Positions 36,931 to 45,473 of a stretch of DNA of 64,000 bases are shown here, in pieces (position 1 is the first letter of the stretch; every line of letters starts with the position of its first letter). The notes beneath the pieces were generated by a model, which was given only the letters and a program-made list of their open reading frames with translations, had not been told where the DNA came from and made no database searches. Made by a program: the position numbers and the translations under genes. This DNA is from Rhizobium croatiense (GTDB lineage: Bacteria; Pseudomonadota; Alphaproteobacteria; Rhizobiales; Rhizobiaceae): contig NZ_JAILYJ010000017.1 of assembly GCF_019793465.1 (NCBI RefSeq), forward strand, positions 62,001 to 126,000, given 5' to 3'.

Positions 36931-37329
36931 ATGACGATCCAGTCGCTTTTCCTCGTCACTCTGGTCGTTGACGATTACGACCGCGCCAAGGCCTTTTATT
37001 GCGACGCGCTCGGTTTCGACTGCCTTGAGGACAAGCCGCAGCCCGACGGCAAACGCTGGGTGGTCGTGAGGCCGAAAGGCGAGGATGGGGCGGCGTTCCT
37101 GCTGGCGCAGGCGGCCAATGCCGCGCAGCGGGCAGCAATCGGCAACCAGACCGGTGGCCGTGTCGGCTTCTTCCTGAAGACCGACGATTTCGCCCGTGAT
37201 CATGCCGCCATGCTTGCGGCCGGCGTGCGCTTTCTGGAGGAGCCACGGCATGAGGTTTACGGCACCGTGGCGGTCTTTGCCGATCCCTATGGCAACAGCT
37301 TCGATCTGATCCAGCATGCCGCAGGCTGA
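36931..37329 (+). CDS. VOC-family (glyoxalase/bleomycin resistance fold) protein
   Basis: A 132-residue vicinal oxygen chelate domain, with paired beta-alpha-beta-beta-beta units: FLVTLVVDDYDRAKAFYCDALGFDCLED and GGRVGFFLKTDDFARDHAAMLAAGVRF. It ends with the family signature GTVAVFADPYGNSFDLIQ. The substrate is not known. I start at MTIQSLF, preceded by CAGGAGATCAC; an upstream ATG at 36886 belongs to the leader. It stands alone between murJ and trpS. Confidence 0.85.
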   Translation: MTIQSLFLVTLVVDDYDRAKAFYCDALGFDCLEDKPQPDGKRWVVVRPKGEDGAAFLLAQAANAAQRAAIGNQTGGRVGFFLKTDDFARDHAAMLAAGVRFLEEPRHEVYGTVAVFADPYGNSFDLIQHAAG

Positions 37330-37425
37330 ACCTCTTGATTGCGACAGGCTGCCCGTGCATAAGCCGCGGCGTTAGCAACATGGGCGAACAGCCCTGGGGC
37401 CCTCCACCAGCCTATTGAGGACGAC

Positions 37426-38490
37426 ATGAGCGAATTCAAGAAACTCGTATTCTCCGGCGTGCAGCCGACCGGCAATCTGCATCTCGGCAATTATCTCGGC
37501 GCGATCCGCCGCTTCGTGGCGCTGCAGGAAGGCAATGACTGCATCTACTGCGTCGTCGACATGCATGCGCTCACTGCCCAGCTGGTGCACGAGGACATGC
37601 CGGGCCAGACGCGCTCGATCGCCGCCGCCTTCATCGCCGCCGGCATCGATCCGGAAAAACATATCGTCTTCAATCAGTCGGCCGTGCCGCAGCATGCCGA
37701 ACTCGCCTGGATCTTCAACTGCGTCGCCCGCATCGGCTGGATGAACCGCATGACGCAGTTCAAGGACAAGGCCGGCAAGGACCGCGAGCAGGCCTCGCTC
37801 GGCCTCTACGCCTATCCGAGCCTGATGGCCGCCGACATTCTCGTCTACCGCGCCACCCATGTGCCGGTTGGTGAGGACCAGAAGCAGCATCTCGAGCTTG
37901 CCCGCGACATCGCCATGAAGTTCAACCTCGATTATGCCGAGCATATCGGCAGGAGCGGCTATGGCGTCGACATCACCGTCGGCGACGAGCCGGTGCATGC
38001 CTATTTCCCGATGGTCGAACCGCTCATCGGCGGACCGGCACCGCGCGTCATGTCGCTGCGCGACGGCACAAAGAAAATGTCGAAATCGGATCCTTCGGAC
38101 CTGTCGCGCATCAATCTGATGGATGACGAGGATGCGATCTCGAAGAAGATCCGCAAGGCAAAGACCGATCCGGACGGCTTGCCGAGCGAGGTCGACGGGC
38201 TGCAGGGCCGGCCGGAAGCCGACAATCTGGTGGCGATCTATGCCGCGCTTGCCGACAAATCGAAGTCGGAAGTGCTTGCCGAATTCGGCGGCCAGCAGTT
38301 CTCGGTCTTCAAGCCGGCGCTGGTCGATCTCGCCATCCAGGTGCTGGCGCCGATCACCGGCGAAATGCGCCGGCTGATGGACGATACCAGCCACATCGAT
38401 GCAATCCTGCGCAAGGGCAGCGAACGCGCAAGGGCTCGCGCCGAGGTGACGATGAACCAGCTGCGGGACGTCATCGGCTTCGTGTATTAA
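37426..38490 (+). CDS. trpS: Tryptophanyl-tRNA synthetase
   Basis: A class I synthetase of 354 residues that charges tRNA(Trp). The HIGH-type motif appears as TGNLHLGNYLG (about residues 16-26), and the KMSKS loop is exact in GTKKMSKSDPSDL (about 210-222). Tryptophan-binding residues lie in SLMAADILVYRATHVPVGEDQKQH. Length and start are normal. A GC/CT-rich hairpin at 38498-38527 follows it. In related genomes it lies next to murJ and a universal stress protein, as here. Confidence 0.97.
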   Translation: MSEFKKLVFSGVQPTGNLHLGNYLGAIRRFVALQEGNDCIYCVVDMHALTAQLVHEDMPGQTRSIAAAFIAAGIDPEKHIVFNQSAVPQHAELAWIFNCVARIGWMNRMTQFKDKAGKDREQASLGLYAYPSLMAADILVYRATHVPVGEDQKQHLELARDIAMKFNLDYAEHIGRSGYGVDITVGDEPVHAYFPMVEPLIGGPAPRVMSLRDGTKKMSKSDPSDLSRINLMDDEDAISKKIRKAKTDPDGLPSEVDGLQGRPEADNLVAIYAALADKSKSEVLAEFGGQQFSVFKPALVDLAIQVLAPITGEMRRLMDDTSHIDAILRKGSERARARAEVTMNQLRDVIGFVY

Positions 38491-38497
38491 GGCACAT

Positions 38498-38527
38498 CTC
38501 CTCTTCTCCCGGTTGGGGGAAGAGGAG
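38498..38527. terminator. Hairpin after trpS
   Basis: CTCCTCTTCTCCC (38498-38510) pairs with GGGGGAAGAGGAG (38515-38527), with one G-T pair and a GGTT loop. The following CAAAAAC has no T-run. It resembles the TTCTCCCC part of the long inverted repeat at 51184-51391, so it may be a fragment of that repeat family acting as a terminator. Confidence 0.5.
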
Positions 38528-38576
38528 CAAAAACTGAGCTTGCAATTTTTCCGCTTCGGGTGTCAGAGTCCGCGCC

Positions 38577-39068
38577 ATGGTATCGAAGCGACTCTCACGG
38601 CTCGAAGGTCATCGCCGCAAATTCATGGCGGTGATCGACGGTACACCCGAATGCCAACGCGCCGTTCATTATGCCGGGCGGCGCGCGAAGAATTCCAATG
38701 GCGGGCTGGTGCTGCTCTACGTCATTCCCGACGGGGATTTCCAGCAATGGCTGGGCGTCGAGGCGATCATGCGGGCGGAAGCCCGTGAAGAGGCCGAGGC
38801 GACCGTCGCCAAGATCGCCCAGATCGTGCGCGAGACGATCGGCATCGAACCGGAAATCGTCATCCGCGAAGGCGGTGCGGCCGAACAGATCAACGCGGTG
38901 ATCGAGGACGACCGCGATGTGGCGATCCTCGTTCTGGCCGCCGGTTCGGCGAAGGAAGGTCCGGGACCGCTGGTCTCGTCGATCGCCGGCCGCGCGGCGG
39001 CGTTTCCGATTCCGGTGACCGTGCTGCCGGATACGCTGACCAACGAGGAAATCGACGCCCTCTGCTGA
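38577..39068 (+). CDS. Universal stress protein family (UspA)
   Basis: The 163-residue protein is one Usp domain. It shows the start strand FMAVIDGTPECQRAVHYAGRRA, the second segment LVLLYVIPDGDFQQW, and a C-terminal AGSAKEGPGPLVSSIAGRAAAFPIPVTVLP. The latter resembles the ATP-binding G-2x-G-9x-G(S/T) region but is degenerate, so ATP binding is doubtful. The biological role is not known. It sits between trpS and the nfuA-like gene, transcribed in the same direction. Confidence 0.85.
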   Translation: MVSKRLSRLEGHRRKFMAVIDGTPECQRAVHYAGRRAKNSNGGLVLLYVIPDGDFQQWLGVEAIMRAEAREEAEATVAKIAQIVRETIGIEPEIVIREGGAAEQINAVIEDDRDVAILVLAAGSAKEGPGPLVSSIAGRAAAFPIPVTVLPDTLTNEEIDALC

Positions 39069-39177
39069 GCCTATTTCTTGAGTACAAGTCTCTTGATTAG
39101 ATCAGGCAATGGGCCTATTTTCTTTTGAAGAATTCTAAAGACGGCCGAGGTCTTGGGCCCGCCGCATGGAGAGCCAG

Positions 39178-39744
39178 ATGTTCATTCAGACCGAAGCCAC
39201 GCCGAATCCCGCCACGCAGAAGTTTCTGCCGGGCAAGGTGGTCATGGAAACCGGTACCGCCGAGTTCCGCAGCGCCGAAGAGGCCGAAGCCTCGCCGCTC
39301 GCTGCCCGCCTGTTCGAAATTCCTGGCGTCACCGGCGTCTATTTCGGCTATGATTTCATTTCCGTCTCCAAGGACGATGCCGAATGGCAGCATCTTAAGC
39401 CGGCTATATTGGGCTCGATCATGGAGCATTTCATGTCCGGCAAGCCGGTCATGGGCGACGCCTCCATTCTGTCCGAGGACTCCGATGCCGGCGACGAATT
39501 CTTCGACGAATGCGACGAATCGATCGTGCTGACCATCAAGGAGCTTCTGGAGACCCGCGTGCGCCCGGCCGTTGCCCAGGACGGCGGCGATATCACCTTC
39601 CGCGGCTTCAAGGACGGCAAGGTCTATCTGAACATGAAGGGTTCCTGCTCCGGCTGCCCGTCTTCGACGGCGACGCTAAAGCACGGCGTCCAGAACCTGC
39701 TGCGCCATTTCGTACCCGAAGTGCAGGAAGTGATTGCCGCTTGA
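39178..39744 (+). CDS. nfuA: NfuA-type Fe-S cluster scaffold/carrier (NifU-like)
   Basis: The 188-residue protein has an Nfu N-terminal domain (MFIQTEATPNPATQKFLPG) and a NifU C-terminal domain (about residues 105-185) with the cluster-binding motif MKGSCSGCPSS, two cysteines that bind a 4Fe-4S cluster between two monomers. This is the bacterial/mitochondrial Nfu1 type, which delivers clusters to lipoyl synthase and other targets. GGAGAG before the second ATG supports the start at 39178 instead of 39166. Confidence 0.9.
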   Translation: MFIQTEATPNPATQKFLPGKVVMETGTAEFRSAEEAEASPLAARLFEIPGVTGVYFGYDFISVSKDDAEWQHLKPAILGSIMEHFMSGKPVMGDASILSEDSDAGDEFFDECDESIVLTIKELLETRVRPAVAQDGGDITFRGFKDGKVYLNMKGSCSGCPSSTATLKHGVQNLLRHFVPEVQEVIAA

Positions 39745-39832
39745 AAATCTCGAATTCGTTCCGGCCGTTCATCTCTCGTTCGGCCGGACGGGTTTATGGT
39801 TAGCGACAAGAGTTTATTCGGAAATTGATGGC

Positions 39833-40492
39833 ATGATCGTTCTGGCGCTCGACACGGCAGGTGTAGATTGCTCCGCCGCCGTTTATGACAGCGGCAGGAA
39901 TACGGTGCTGGGGGAGGCATCGGACATGATCGGCAAGGGGCATGCTGAACATCTGATCGATATCGTCGACCGTGCGCTGGCTCAGGCCGATATGACGCTT
40001 TCCCAGATCGACCGCCTCGCCGTCACCATTGGCCCCGGCTCCTTTACCGGTATCCGCATCGGCGTTGCCGCAGCCCGCGGCTTTGCGCTGTCCCTGCAAA
40101 TCCCCGTCGTCGGCGTCACCACGCTCGAAGTGATGGCGGCCGCAGAGCGTGAGAGGACGCCCGGCCGCGCGGTGCTTGCGGCCATGGACGCCAAGCGGGA
40201 CGAAATCTATCTCCAGTCCTTTGCGGCGGATGGTTCTCCACTCGATGCACCGCGGGCGGCAAGCGTCGCCGATGTCCAGGCTTTCGCCGCCGGCTTCGAC
40301 GGCGAGATCACCGGTTCGGCAACGCCGCTCCTGAAGGCGGACGCCGGCGGCGACCATGCCAACGTGTTTCCGATTTCGGTCGTGGCGCGCCTCGGTGCTG
40401 CTGCCGACGATGCCGGAAAGCCAAAGCCCCTTTATCTGCGCGGACCGGATGCCAAACCGCAGGCCGGATATGCGATTGCGCGACGAGTGTGA
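39833..40492 (+). CDS. tsaB: tRNA threonylcarbamoyladenosine biosynthesis protein TsaB
   Basis: TsaB is a non-catalytic partner of TsaD in making t6A37 of tRNA. The 219-residue protein has the ASKHA fold: LALDTAGVDCSAAVYD at the start and VTIGPGSFTGIRIGVAAARGFALSL in the middle. An earlier in-frame ATG (39734) precedes the domain and lacks homology, so I start at MIVLALDTAG. The rimI gene begins one base after its stop, a pairing seen in most bacteria. Confidence 0.92.
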   Translation: MIVLALDTAGVDCSAAVYDSGRNTVLGEASDMIGKGHAEHLIDIVDRALAQADMTLSQIDRLAVTIGPGSFTGIRIGVAAARGFALSLQIPVVGVTTLEVMAAAERERTPGRAVLAAMDAKRDEIYLQSFAADGSPLDAPRAASVADVQAFAAGFDGEITGSATPLLKADAGGDHANVFPISVVARLGAAADDAGKPKPLYLRGPDAKPQAGYAIARRV

Positions 40493-40493
40493 C

Positions 40494-40988
40494 ATGCTGG
40501 AAGCCTATCTGACGCTGAAGCCGGAATTCGAGATCATCGCCATGGAGCGCGAGGATTGCCGCGACGTCGCCGTCCTGCATGGCGAGCGTTTCGCAAGGCC
40601 CTGGGGCGACGGCGAGTTCCACAGCCTGCTGTCGCAGGAGACCGTGTTCGGCTTCGTCGCACGCCAGACCAATGCCATCCTGAAGAAGCCGCTGCCCGGC
40701 TTCATTCTTGCCCGCCAGGTCGCCGGCGAGGCGGAAATCCTGACGATCGCCGTGCAGGCGAAGGTCGCCCGTTCCGGGCTCGGCTGGCGGCTGATGCAAG
40801 CGGCGATGCGGGAGGCACGGGCGCGCGGCGGCGAGAGCATGTTTCTCGAGGTCGACAACGGCAATACGGCCGCCCTCGGCCTCTACCGCAAGCTCGGCTT
40901 CGAGAAGGTCGGCGAGCGCCAAGGCTACTACAAGCAGGAAAGCGGCGCCCTTTCCACGGCGCTTGTCATGAAGCGCGTTCTTCGGTAG
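40494..40988 (+). CDS. rimI: Ribosomal protein S18-alanine N-acetyltransferase
   Basis: RimI acetylates the N-terminal alanine of S18. The 164-residue GNAT domain shows the acetyl-CoA motif ILTIAVQAKVARSGLGWRLMQAAM and the C-terminal FLEVDNGNTAALGLYRKLGFEKVGERQGYY. The start MLEAYLTLKPEF directly after tsaB gives the compact gene expected. An ATG at 40470 inside tsaB is possible. Assignment rests on the tsaB-rimI order and the motif, since GNAT proteins are hard to separate by sequence alone. Confidence 0.88.
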   Translation: MLEAYLTLKPEFEIIAMEREDCRDVAVLHGERFARPWGDGEFHSLLSQETVFGFVARQTNAILKKPLPGFILARQVAGEAEILTIAVQAKVARSGLGWRLMQAAMREARARGGESMFLEVDNGNTAALGLYRKLGFEKVGERQGYYKQESGALSTALVMKRVLR

Positions 40989-41071
40989 TTCCGTGGCAGA
41001 GAGATGACAGGCCGACCGGCGCGACGACCGTGCGGGCGTTGTCGAAACGCGAATATTTTTGAAGGCGGGCC

Positions 41072-41500
41072 ATGCCTGATGTAGCCAAGACCCTTGAGGA
41101 GCTTTGCGCCGAACGCGGCATGCGCATGACCGAGCAGCGCCGGGTGATCGCGCGTATCCTGGAAGATTCGGCAGACCATCCCGACGTCGAAGAGCTCTAC
41201 CGCCGCTCGGTGAAAGTCGATGCGAAAATCTCGATCTCGACCGTCTATCGCACCGTCAAACTGTTCGAGGATGCCGGCATCATCGCCCGCCATGACTTCC
41301 GCGACGGGCGCTCGCGCTACGAAACAGTGCCGGAAGAGCACCACGACCACCTCATCGACCTGAAAACCGGCACGGTCATCGAATTTCGCTCGCCGGAGAT
41401 CGAGGCGCTGCAGGAACGCATCGCCCGCGAGCACGGCTTCCAGCTGGTCGACCATCGCCTGGAGCTCTATGGCATTCCGTTGAAGAAGGACGATCTCTGA
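41072..41500 (+). CDS. mur: Fur-family manganese uptake regulator Mur
   Basis: The 142-residue protein is a Fur-family repressor: a winged-helix domain (MTEQRRVIARILED, then ISISTVYRTVKLFEDAG) and a metal-binding dimerisation domain with HHDHLIDL. The usual C-terminal CxxC pairs of E. coli Fur are missing. In Rhizobium and relatives this protein responds to Mn2+, represses manganese transporters and is called Mur, while iron control is by RirA and Irr. Its position after rimI is the typical rhizobial one. No Mur box was recognised near it. Confidence 0.9.
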   Translation: MPDVAKTLEELCAERGMRMTEQRRVIARILEDSADHPDVEELYRRSVKVDAKISISTVYRTVKLFEDAGIIARHDFRDGRSRYETVPEEHHDHLIDLKTGTVIEFRSPEIEALQERIAREHGFQLVDHRLELYGIPLKKDDL

Positions 41501-41527
41501 AGCAATGGCCGCCCGGGAGCAGCATCT

Positions 41528-42325
41528 TTGATCGCCTGGCTGCGCATCGCCTTGGCTGCGGCCGTCATCCTTGCCGTCAGCATCGTGCTCATACCGCTGC
41601 AGCTGCTGGCGCTGCGTTTCGACTGGCGGCTGCGCCGCCGGCTGCCGCGCATCTGGCACCGCATCAGCTGCTATTGCCTCGGCATCCGCGTGCGCGTGAG
41701 CGGCAGGCTGGAAGACCGGCGGCCGCTGATGCTCTGCTCCAACCATTCGTCCTGGATGGATATCATGGTGATGTCGGCCGTTGCCGACGTCGCCTTCATC
41801 GCCAAGATCGAGGTGGCCGACTGGCCGATCTTCGGCACGCTCGCCAAGCTGCAGAAAAGCGTCTTCGTCGTGCGCGAGGAGAGGCGCAAAACCGGCCATC
41901 AGGCCAATGAAATCGCCGGGCGCATGGCCGACGGCGAAATCATCGTGCTCTTCCCCGAGGGCACGACCTCGGACGGGAACCGGCTGCTGGAGGTGAAATC
42001 CTCGCTGTTCGGCGCCGCCGCGATGGCCGTGCCCGCCTCGCCGACGGGAACAGTCGTGGTGCAGCCGGTGGCGATCGCCTATACCCGGGTGCACGGCATC
42101 CCGATGGGACGCTATCACAGGCCGCTCGCCGCCTGGCCGGGGGATATCGAGCTCTTGCCGCACCTCATCGACATCGTCAGATGCGGCGCCCTCGACGCGG
42201 AGGTTTGCTTCGGCGAAGCAGTGGAATACCGCGCCGACACCAACCGCAAGGAGGTCAGCGCGACGATTGCCTCGCGAATCCGCAACCTCCTGAACAGCCG
42301 CCTGCGCGGGCGGGAAATTTCCTAA
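41528..42325 (+). CDS. plsC: 1-acyl-sn-glycerol-3-phosphate acyltransferase (PlsC family)
   Basis: The 265-residue protein has an N-terminal membrane helix (about residues 5-25) and the PlsC acyltransferase motifs: NHSSWMD (HX4D), the middle block ADWPIFGTLAKLQ and LFPEGTTSDG. It makes phosphatidic acid from lyso-PA, but an OlsA role (ornithine lipid) cannot be ruled out, as both share the family. The start is a TTG with GGGAG upstream, 27 bp after mur. A palindromic repeat follows its stop. Confidence 0.87.
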   Translation: MIAWLRIALAAAVILAVSIVLIPLQLLALRFDWRLRRRLPRIWHRISCYCLGIRVRVSGRLEDRRPLMLCSNHSSWMDIMVMSAVADVAFIAKIEVADWPIFGTLAKLQKSVFVVREERRKTGHQANEIAGRMADGEIIVLFPEGTTSDGNRLLEVKSSLFGAAAMAVPASPTGTVVVQPVAIAYTRVHGIPMGRYHRPLAAWPGDIELLPHLIDIVRCGALDAEVCFGEAVEYRADTNRKEVSATIASRIRNLLNSRLRGREIS

Positions 42326-42430
42326 AACGCGTCGCGATCTTTCAGATGCGCTCCTCGCGCTCTAGCTCCTGGTTTTCTCGCATGTCGTTGCCGCAAGATC
42401 GCTGCACAGTTTTGCGCGGCTGCTAAAACA
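42326..42430. repeat. Interspersed repeat (TCGCGATCTTTCAGA family), copy 1
   Basis: About 105 bp running from TCGCGATCTTTCAGATGCGC through CGCATGTCGTTGCCGC to GCACAGTTTTGCGC. It matches 46665-46776 along its length and, inverted, part of 54193-54268. It fills the gap between plsC and miaB. It resembles the rhizobial RIME-type intergenic mosaic elements; that name is from memory. Confidence 0.65.
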
Positions 42431-42474
42431 AGATTTTGATTTTCTCGGGCGGCAAAAACCACTACATAGCCGCC

Positions 42475-43884
42475 ATGACACAGGACAGCGCCCTTCTCCA
42501 GGCCCCGGAGCCGATGCTCCGCGACGGCTCCAACAGCCGCAAGGTCTTTATCAAGACCTATGGCTGCCAGATGAACGTCTATGATTCCACGCGCATGAGC
42601 GATGCGCTCGCCCGCGACGGTTACGAGCCGACCGAGGACATGGAAGAGGCCGACCTCGTCCTTCTCAACACCTGCCATATCCGCGAAAAGGCGGCCGAGA
42701 AGGTCTACTCCGCGCTCGGCCGGCTGCGCGAGATGAAGAAGAAGAAGGCGGCGGACGGAAGGGACATGATGATCGGCGTTGCCGGCTGCGTCGCCCAGGC
42801 CGAAGGCGAGGAGATCCTGCGCCGGGCGCCGGCCGTCGACGTCGTCATCGGTCCGCAGACCTATCATCGCCTGCCGGAAGCGCTGCGGCGGGCCAAACAG
42901 GGCCAGCGCGTCGTCGATACCGAATATGCGATCGAGGACAAGTTCGAACATCTGCCGATCGCCGAGAGCCGGAAGATCCGCGCCCGCGGCGTCACCGCCT
43001 TCCTGACGGTGCAGGAGGGCTGCGACAAGTTCTGCACCTTCTGCGTCGTGCCCTATACCCGCGGCTCGGAAGTGTCGCGGCCGGTTTCCCAGATCGTCGA
43101 GGAAGCCGAAAAGCTGGTCGAAGCCGGCGTGCGCGAGATCACCCTGCTCGGCCAGAACGTCAATGCCTGGCACGGCACCGGGCCGAGGGGCGAGGCATGG
43201 AGCCTCGGCGACCTGCTCTACCGCCTTGCCGAGATCCCCGGCCTTGCCCGGCTGCGTTATACCACCAGCCATCCGCGCGACATGGACGACCGGCTGATCG
43301 AGGCCCACCGCGACTTGCGGGCGCTGATGCCCTATCTGCACCTGCCGGTGCAATCGGGCTCGGACCGCATCCTGAAAGCGATGAACCGGCGCCATACGGC
43401 CGCCGAATATCTGACGCTGATCGAACGCATCCGCACGGTGCGGCCCGACATCGCGCTGTCGGGCGATTTCATCACCGGCTTTCCGGGGGAGACAGACGCG
43501 GATTTTGAGGATACACTGAGACTTGTAGAGGAGGTGCGCTACGCGCAGGCCTTCTCGTTCAAATACTCGACACGGCCGGGCACACCCGGTGCGGAACTGA
43601 AGGACCAGGTGCCGGAAGAAATCAAGGCAGAACGGCTGGAACGCCTGCAAGCGCTTCTTTTGAAGCAGCAGCAGGAATTTGCCGAATCCTGCATCGGCAA
43701 GGAGATCGATCTGCTGCTCGAAAAGCCCGGCCGCATGCCCGGCCAGCTAATCGGACGTTCTCCCTGGCTTCAATCCGTGAATGTTGATGCAAAAGCATCG
43801 CAAATCGGTGACATTATTAAAGTGCGAATCACCGGAACCGGAACGAACAGCCTGTTTGCCGAACGCGCAGAGGCTGCGGTCTAA
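42475..43884 (+). CDS. miaB: tRNA-2-methylthio-N6-dimethylallyladenosine synthase
   Basis: MiaB is a radical SAM enzyme that adds the 2-methylthio group to i6A37 of tRNA. The 469-residue protein has the methylthiotransferase N-terminal domain (KVFIKTYGCQMNVYDS, with NTCHIREKA and GVAGCVAQ holding the other cluster cysteines). The radical SAM motif is CDKFCTFCVVPYTRG (CxxxCxxC), and a TRAM domain ends the protein. I start at MTQDSALL; a TTG at 42436 lies in the repeat-containing leader. phoH follows 18 bp later. Confidence 0.96.
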   Translation: MTQDSALLQAPEPMLRDGSNSRKVFIKTYGCQMNVYDSTRMSDALARDGYEPTEDMEEADLVLLNTCHIREKAAEKVYSALGRLREMKKKKAADGRDMMIGVAGCVAQAEGEEILRRAPAVDVVIGPQTYHRLPEALRRAKQGQRVVDTEYAIEDKFEHLPIAESRKIRARGVTAFLTVQEGCDKFCTFCVVPYTRGSEVSRPVSQIVEEAEKLVEAGVREITLLGQNVNAWHGTGPRGEAWSLGDLLYRLAEIPGLARLRYTTSHPRDMDDRLIEAHRDLRALMPYLHLPVQSGSDRILKAMNRRHTAAEYLTLIERIRTVRPDIALSGDFITGFPGETDADFEDTLRLVEEVRYAQAFSFKYSTRPGTPGAELKDQVPEEIKAERLERLQALLLKQQQEFAESCIGKEIDLLLEKPGRMPGQLIGRSPWLQSVNVDAKASQIGDIIKVRITGTGTNSLFAERAEAAV

Positions 43885-43902
43885 CCCAAGGAGCCCGACC
43901 GC

Positions 43903-44958
43903 TTGAACGGACAAGAATTGGTTTCTTCTTCACCGCGCCACCCCCGCACGCCGAGCGACACCAATCACTTCGTCCTGACGTTCGAGAACAATCGGTTCGC
44001 CAGCGAGCTCTTCGGTCAATTCGACCAGAACCTCAAGCTGCTCGAGGAGCGGCTCAACATCGATGCGCGGGCGCGCGGTAATTCCGTCGTCATATCGGGC
44101 GACGTCGTGACCACCAACCAGGCACGGCGCACGCTCGACTATCTCTATGAAAAGCTTCAGAAAGGCGGCAGCGTGGAACGATCCGACGTCGAGGGCGCAA
44201 TCCGCATGGCGGTCGCCGCCGACGACCAGCTCAGCCTGCCCACAATGGAGCGCAAGGCCAAGCTGACGATGGCGCAGGTCTCCACCCGCAAGAAGACGAT
44301 CATCGCCCGCACGCCGACCCAGGACGCCTATATCAGGGCGCTGGAACGCTCCGAACTGGTCTTCGGCGTCGGCCCGGCCGGCACCGGCAAGACCTATCTC
44401 GCCGTCGCCCATGCCGCCCAGCTGCTGGAACGCGGCGCCGTCGAAAAGATCATCCTGTCGCGTCCGGCCGTCGAGGCCGGTGAGCGCCTGGGCTTCCTGC
44501 CCGGCGACATGAAGGAAAAGGTCGATCCCTATCTTCGCCCGCTCTATGACGCGCTCTACGACATGATCCCCGCCGACAAGGTCGACCGGGCAATCACCGC
44601 CGGGGTCATCGAGATCGCGCCGCTCGCCTTCATGCGCGGCCGCACGCTCGCCAATGCCGCGATTATCCTCGACGAAGCGCAGAACACCACGTCGATGCAG
44701 ATGAAGATGTTCCTGACGCGCCTCGGCGAGAATGCCCGGATGATCGTCACCGGCGACCCGAGCCAGATCGACCTGCCGCGCGGCGTCAAATCCGGCCTGG
44801 TCGAGGCCCTGCAGCTGCTGAACGGCGTCGAGGGCATCTCGATCGTGCGTTTCAAGGATACCGACGTCGTGCGTCACCCGTTGGTCGGGCGCATCGTCAG
44901 GGCCTATGATTCCACCTATGCCGTCGATGCTGCTGAAGACGTCAGCCGGCAGGACTAA
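43903..44958 (+). CDS. phoH: PhoH-like ATPase
   Basis: The 351-residue protein has a KH-like N-terminal segment and a PhoH P-loop domain with Walker A GVGPAGTGKTYLAVA and Walker B AIILDEAQNTT. These ATPases are linked to RNA metabolism and occur beside ybeY, as here, which suggests work with the YbeY RNase; the exact activity is not settled. The start is TTG with AAGGAGC upstream. The ybeY ATG overlaps its stop by one base. Confidence 0.92.
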   Translation: MNGQELVSSSPRHPRTPSDTNHFVLTFENNRFASELFGQFDQNLKLLEERLNIDARARGNSVVISGDVVTTNQARRTLDYLYEKLQKGGSVERSDVEGAIRMAVAADDQLSLPTMERKAKLTMAQVSTRKKTIIARTPTQDAYIRALERSELVFGVGPAGTGKTYLAVAHAAQLLERGAVEKIILSRPAVEAGERLGFLPGDMKEKVDPYLRPLYDALYDMIPADKVDRAITAGVIEIAPLAFMRGRTLANAAIILDEAQNTTSMQMKMFLTRLGENARMIVTGDPSQIDLPRGVKSGLVEALQLLNGVEGISIVRFKDTDVVRHPLVGRIVRAYDSTYAVDAAEDVSRQD

Positions 44959-45473
44959 TGGCCGAGCTCGACATCCAGATCAGCATCGAGAACATCGGCT
45001 GGCCCGAGGAAGAGACGCTGCTGGCTTTTTGCGGCCGCGTGCTCGGGGCAGCGGCAGTCTATCTCCGCGACAGCGAAAAGCAGCCCTTCCCGACGATACC
45101 GCCCGAGGTTTCGCTGGTCTTTACCGACGACGCCTCGATCCAGGACATCAACGCCGAGTGGCGCGGCAAGGACAAGGCGACCAACGTGCTCTCCTTTCCG
45201 GCCTTTCCGGTTCAGCCGGGAAAAATGCCCGGCCCGATGCTCGGCGATATCATCATCGCCCGGGAGACGGTGGAGCGGGAGGCCCATGAGCTCGAAAAGA
45301 GTTTCGACGACCACCTGACCCATCTTCTGGTGCACGGTTTCTTGCATCTTCTCGGCTACGACCATATGAATAGTACCGAAGCCGAAATTATGGAGGGGCT
45401 GGAGACTCGCATTTTGGCGCAGCTCGGCCTATCTGATCCTTACGAGGGTCAAGACCTTAAAATGGAACCATGA
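44958..45473 (+). CDS. ybeY: Endoribonuclease YbeY, 16S rRNA maturation
   Basis: YbeY is a metal-dependent RNase for 16S rRNA 3'-end maturation and ribosome quality control; it was also studied in Sinorhizobium for sRNA regulation. The 171-residue product has the zinc motif HLLVHGFLHLLGYDH (H3 type) and the conserved ATNVLSFP. It lies in the miaB-phoH-ybeY-corC-lnt run, overlapping phoH by one base and corC by four. Confidence 0.95.
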   Translation: MAELDIQISIENIGWPEEETLLAFCGRVLGAAAVYLRDSEKQPFPTIPPEVSLVFTDDASIQDINAEWRGKDKATNVLSFPAFPVQPGKMPGPMLGDIIIARETVEREAHELEKSFDDHLTHLLVHGFLHLLGYDHMNSTEAEIMEGLETRILAQLGLSDPYEGQDLKMEP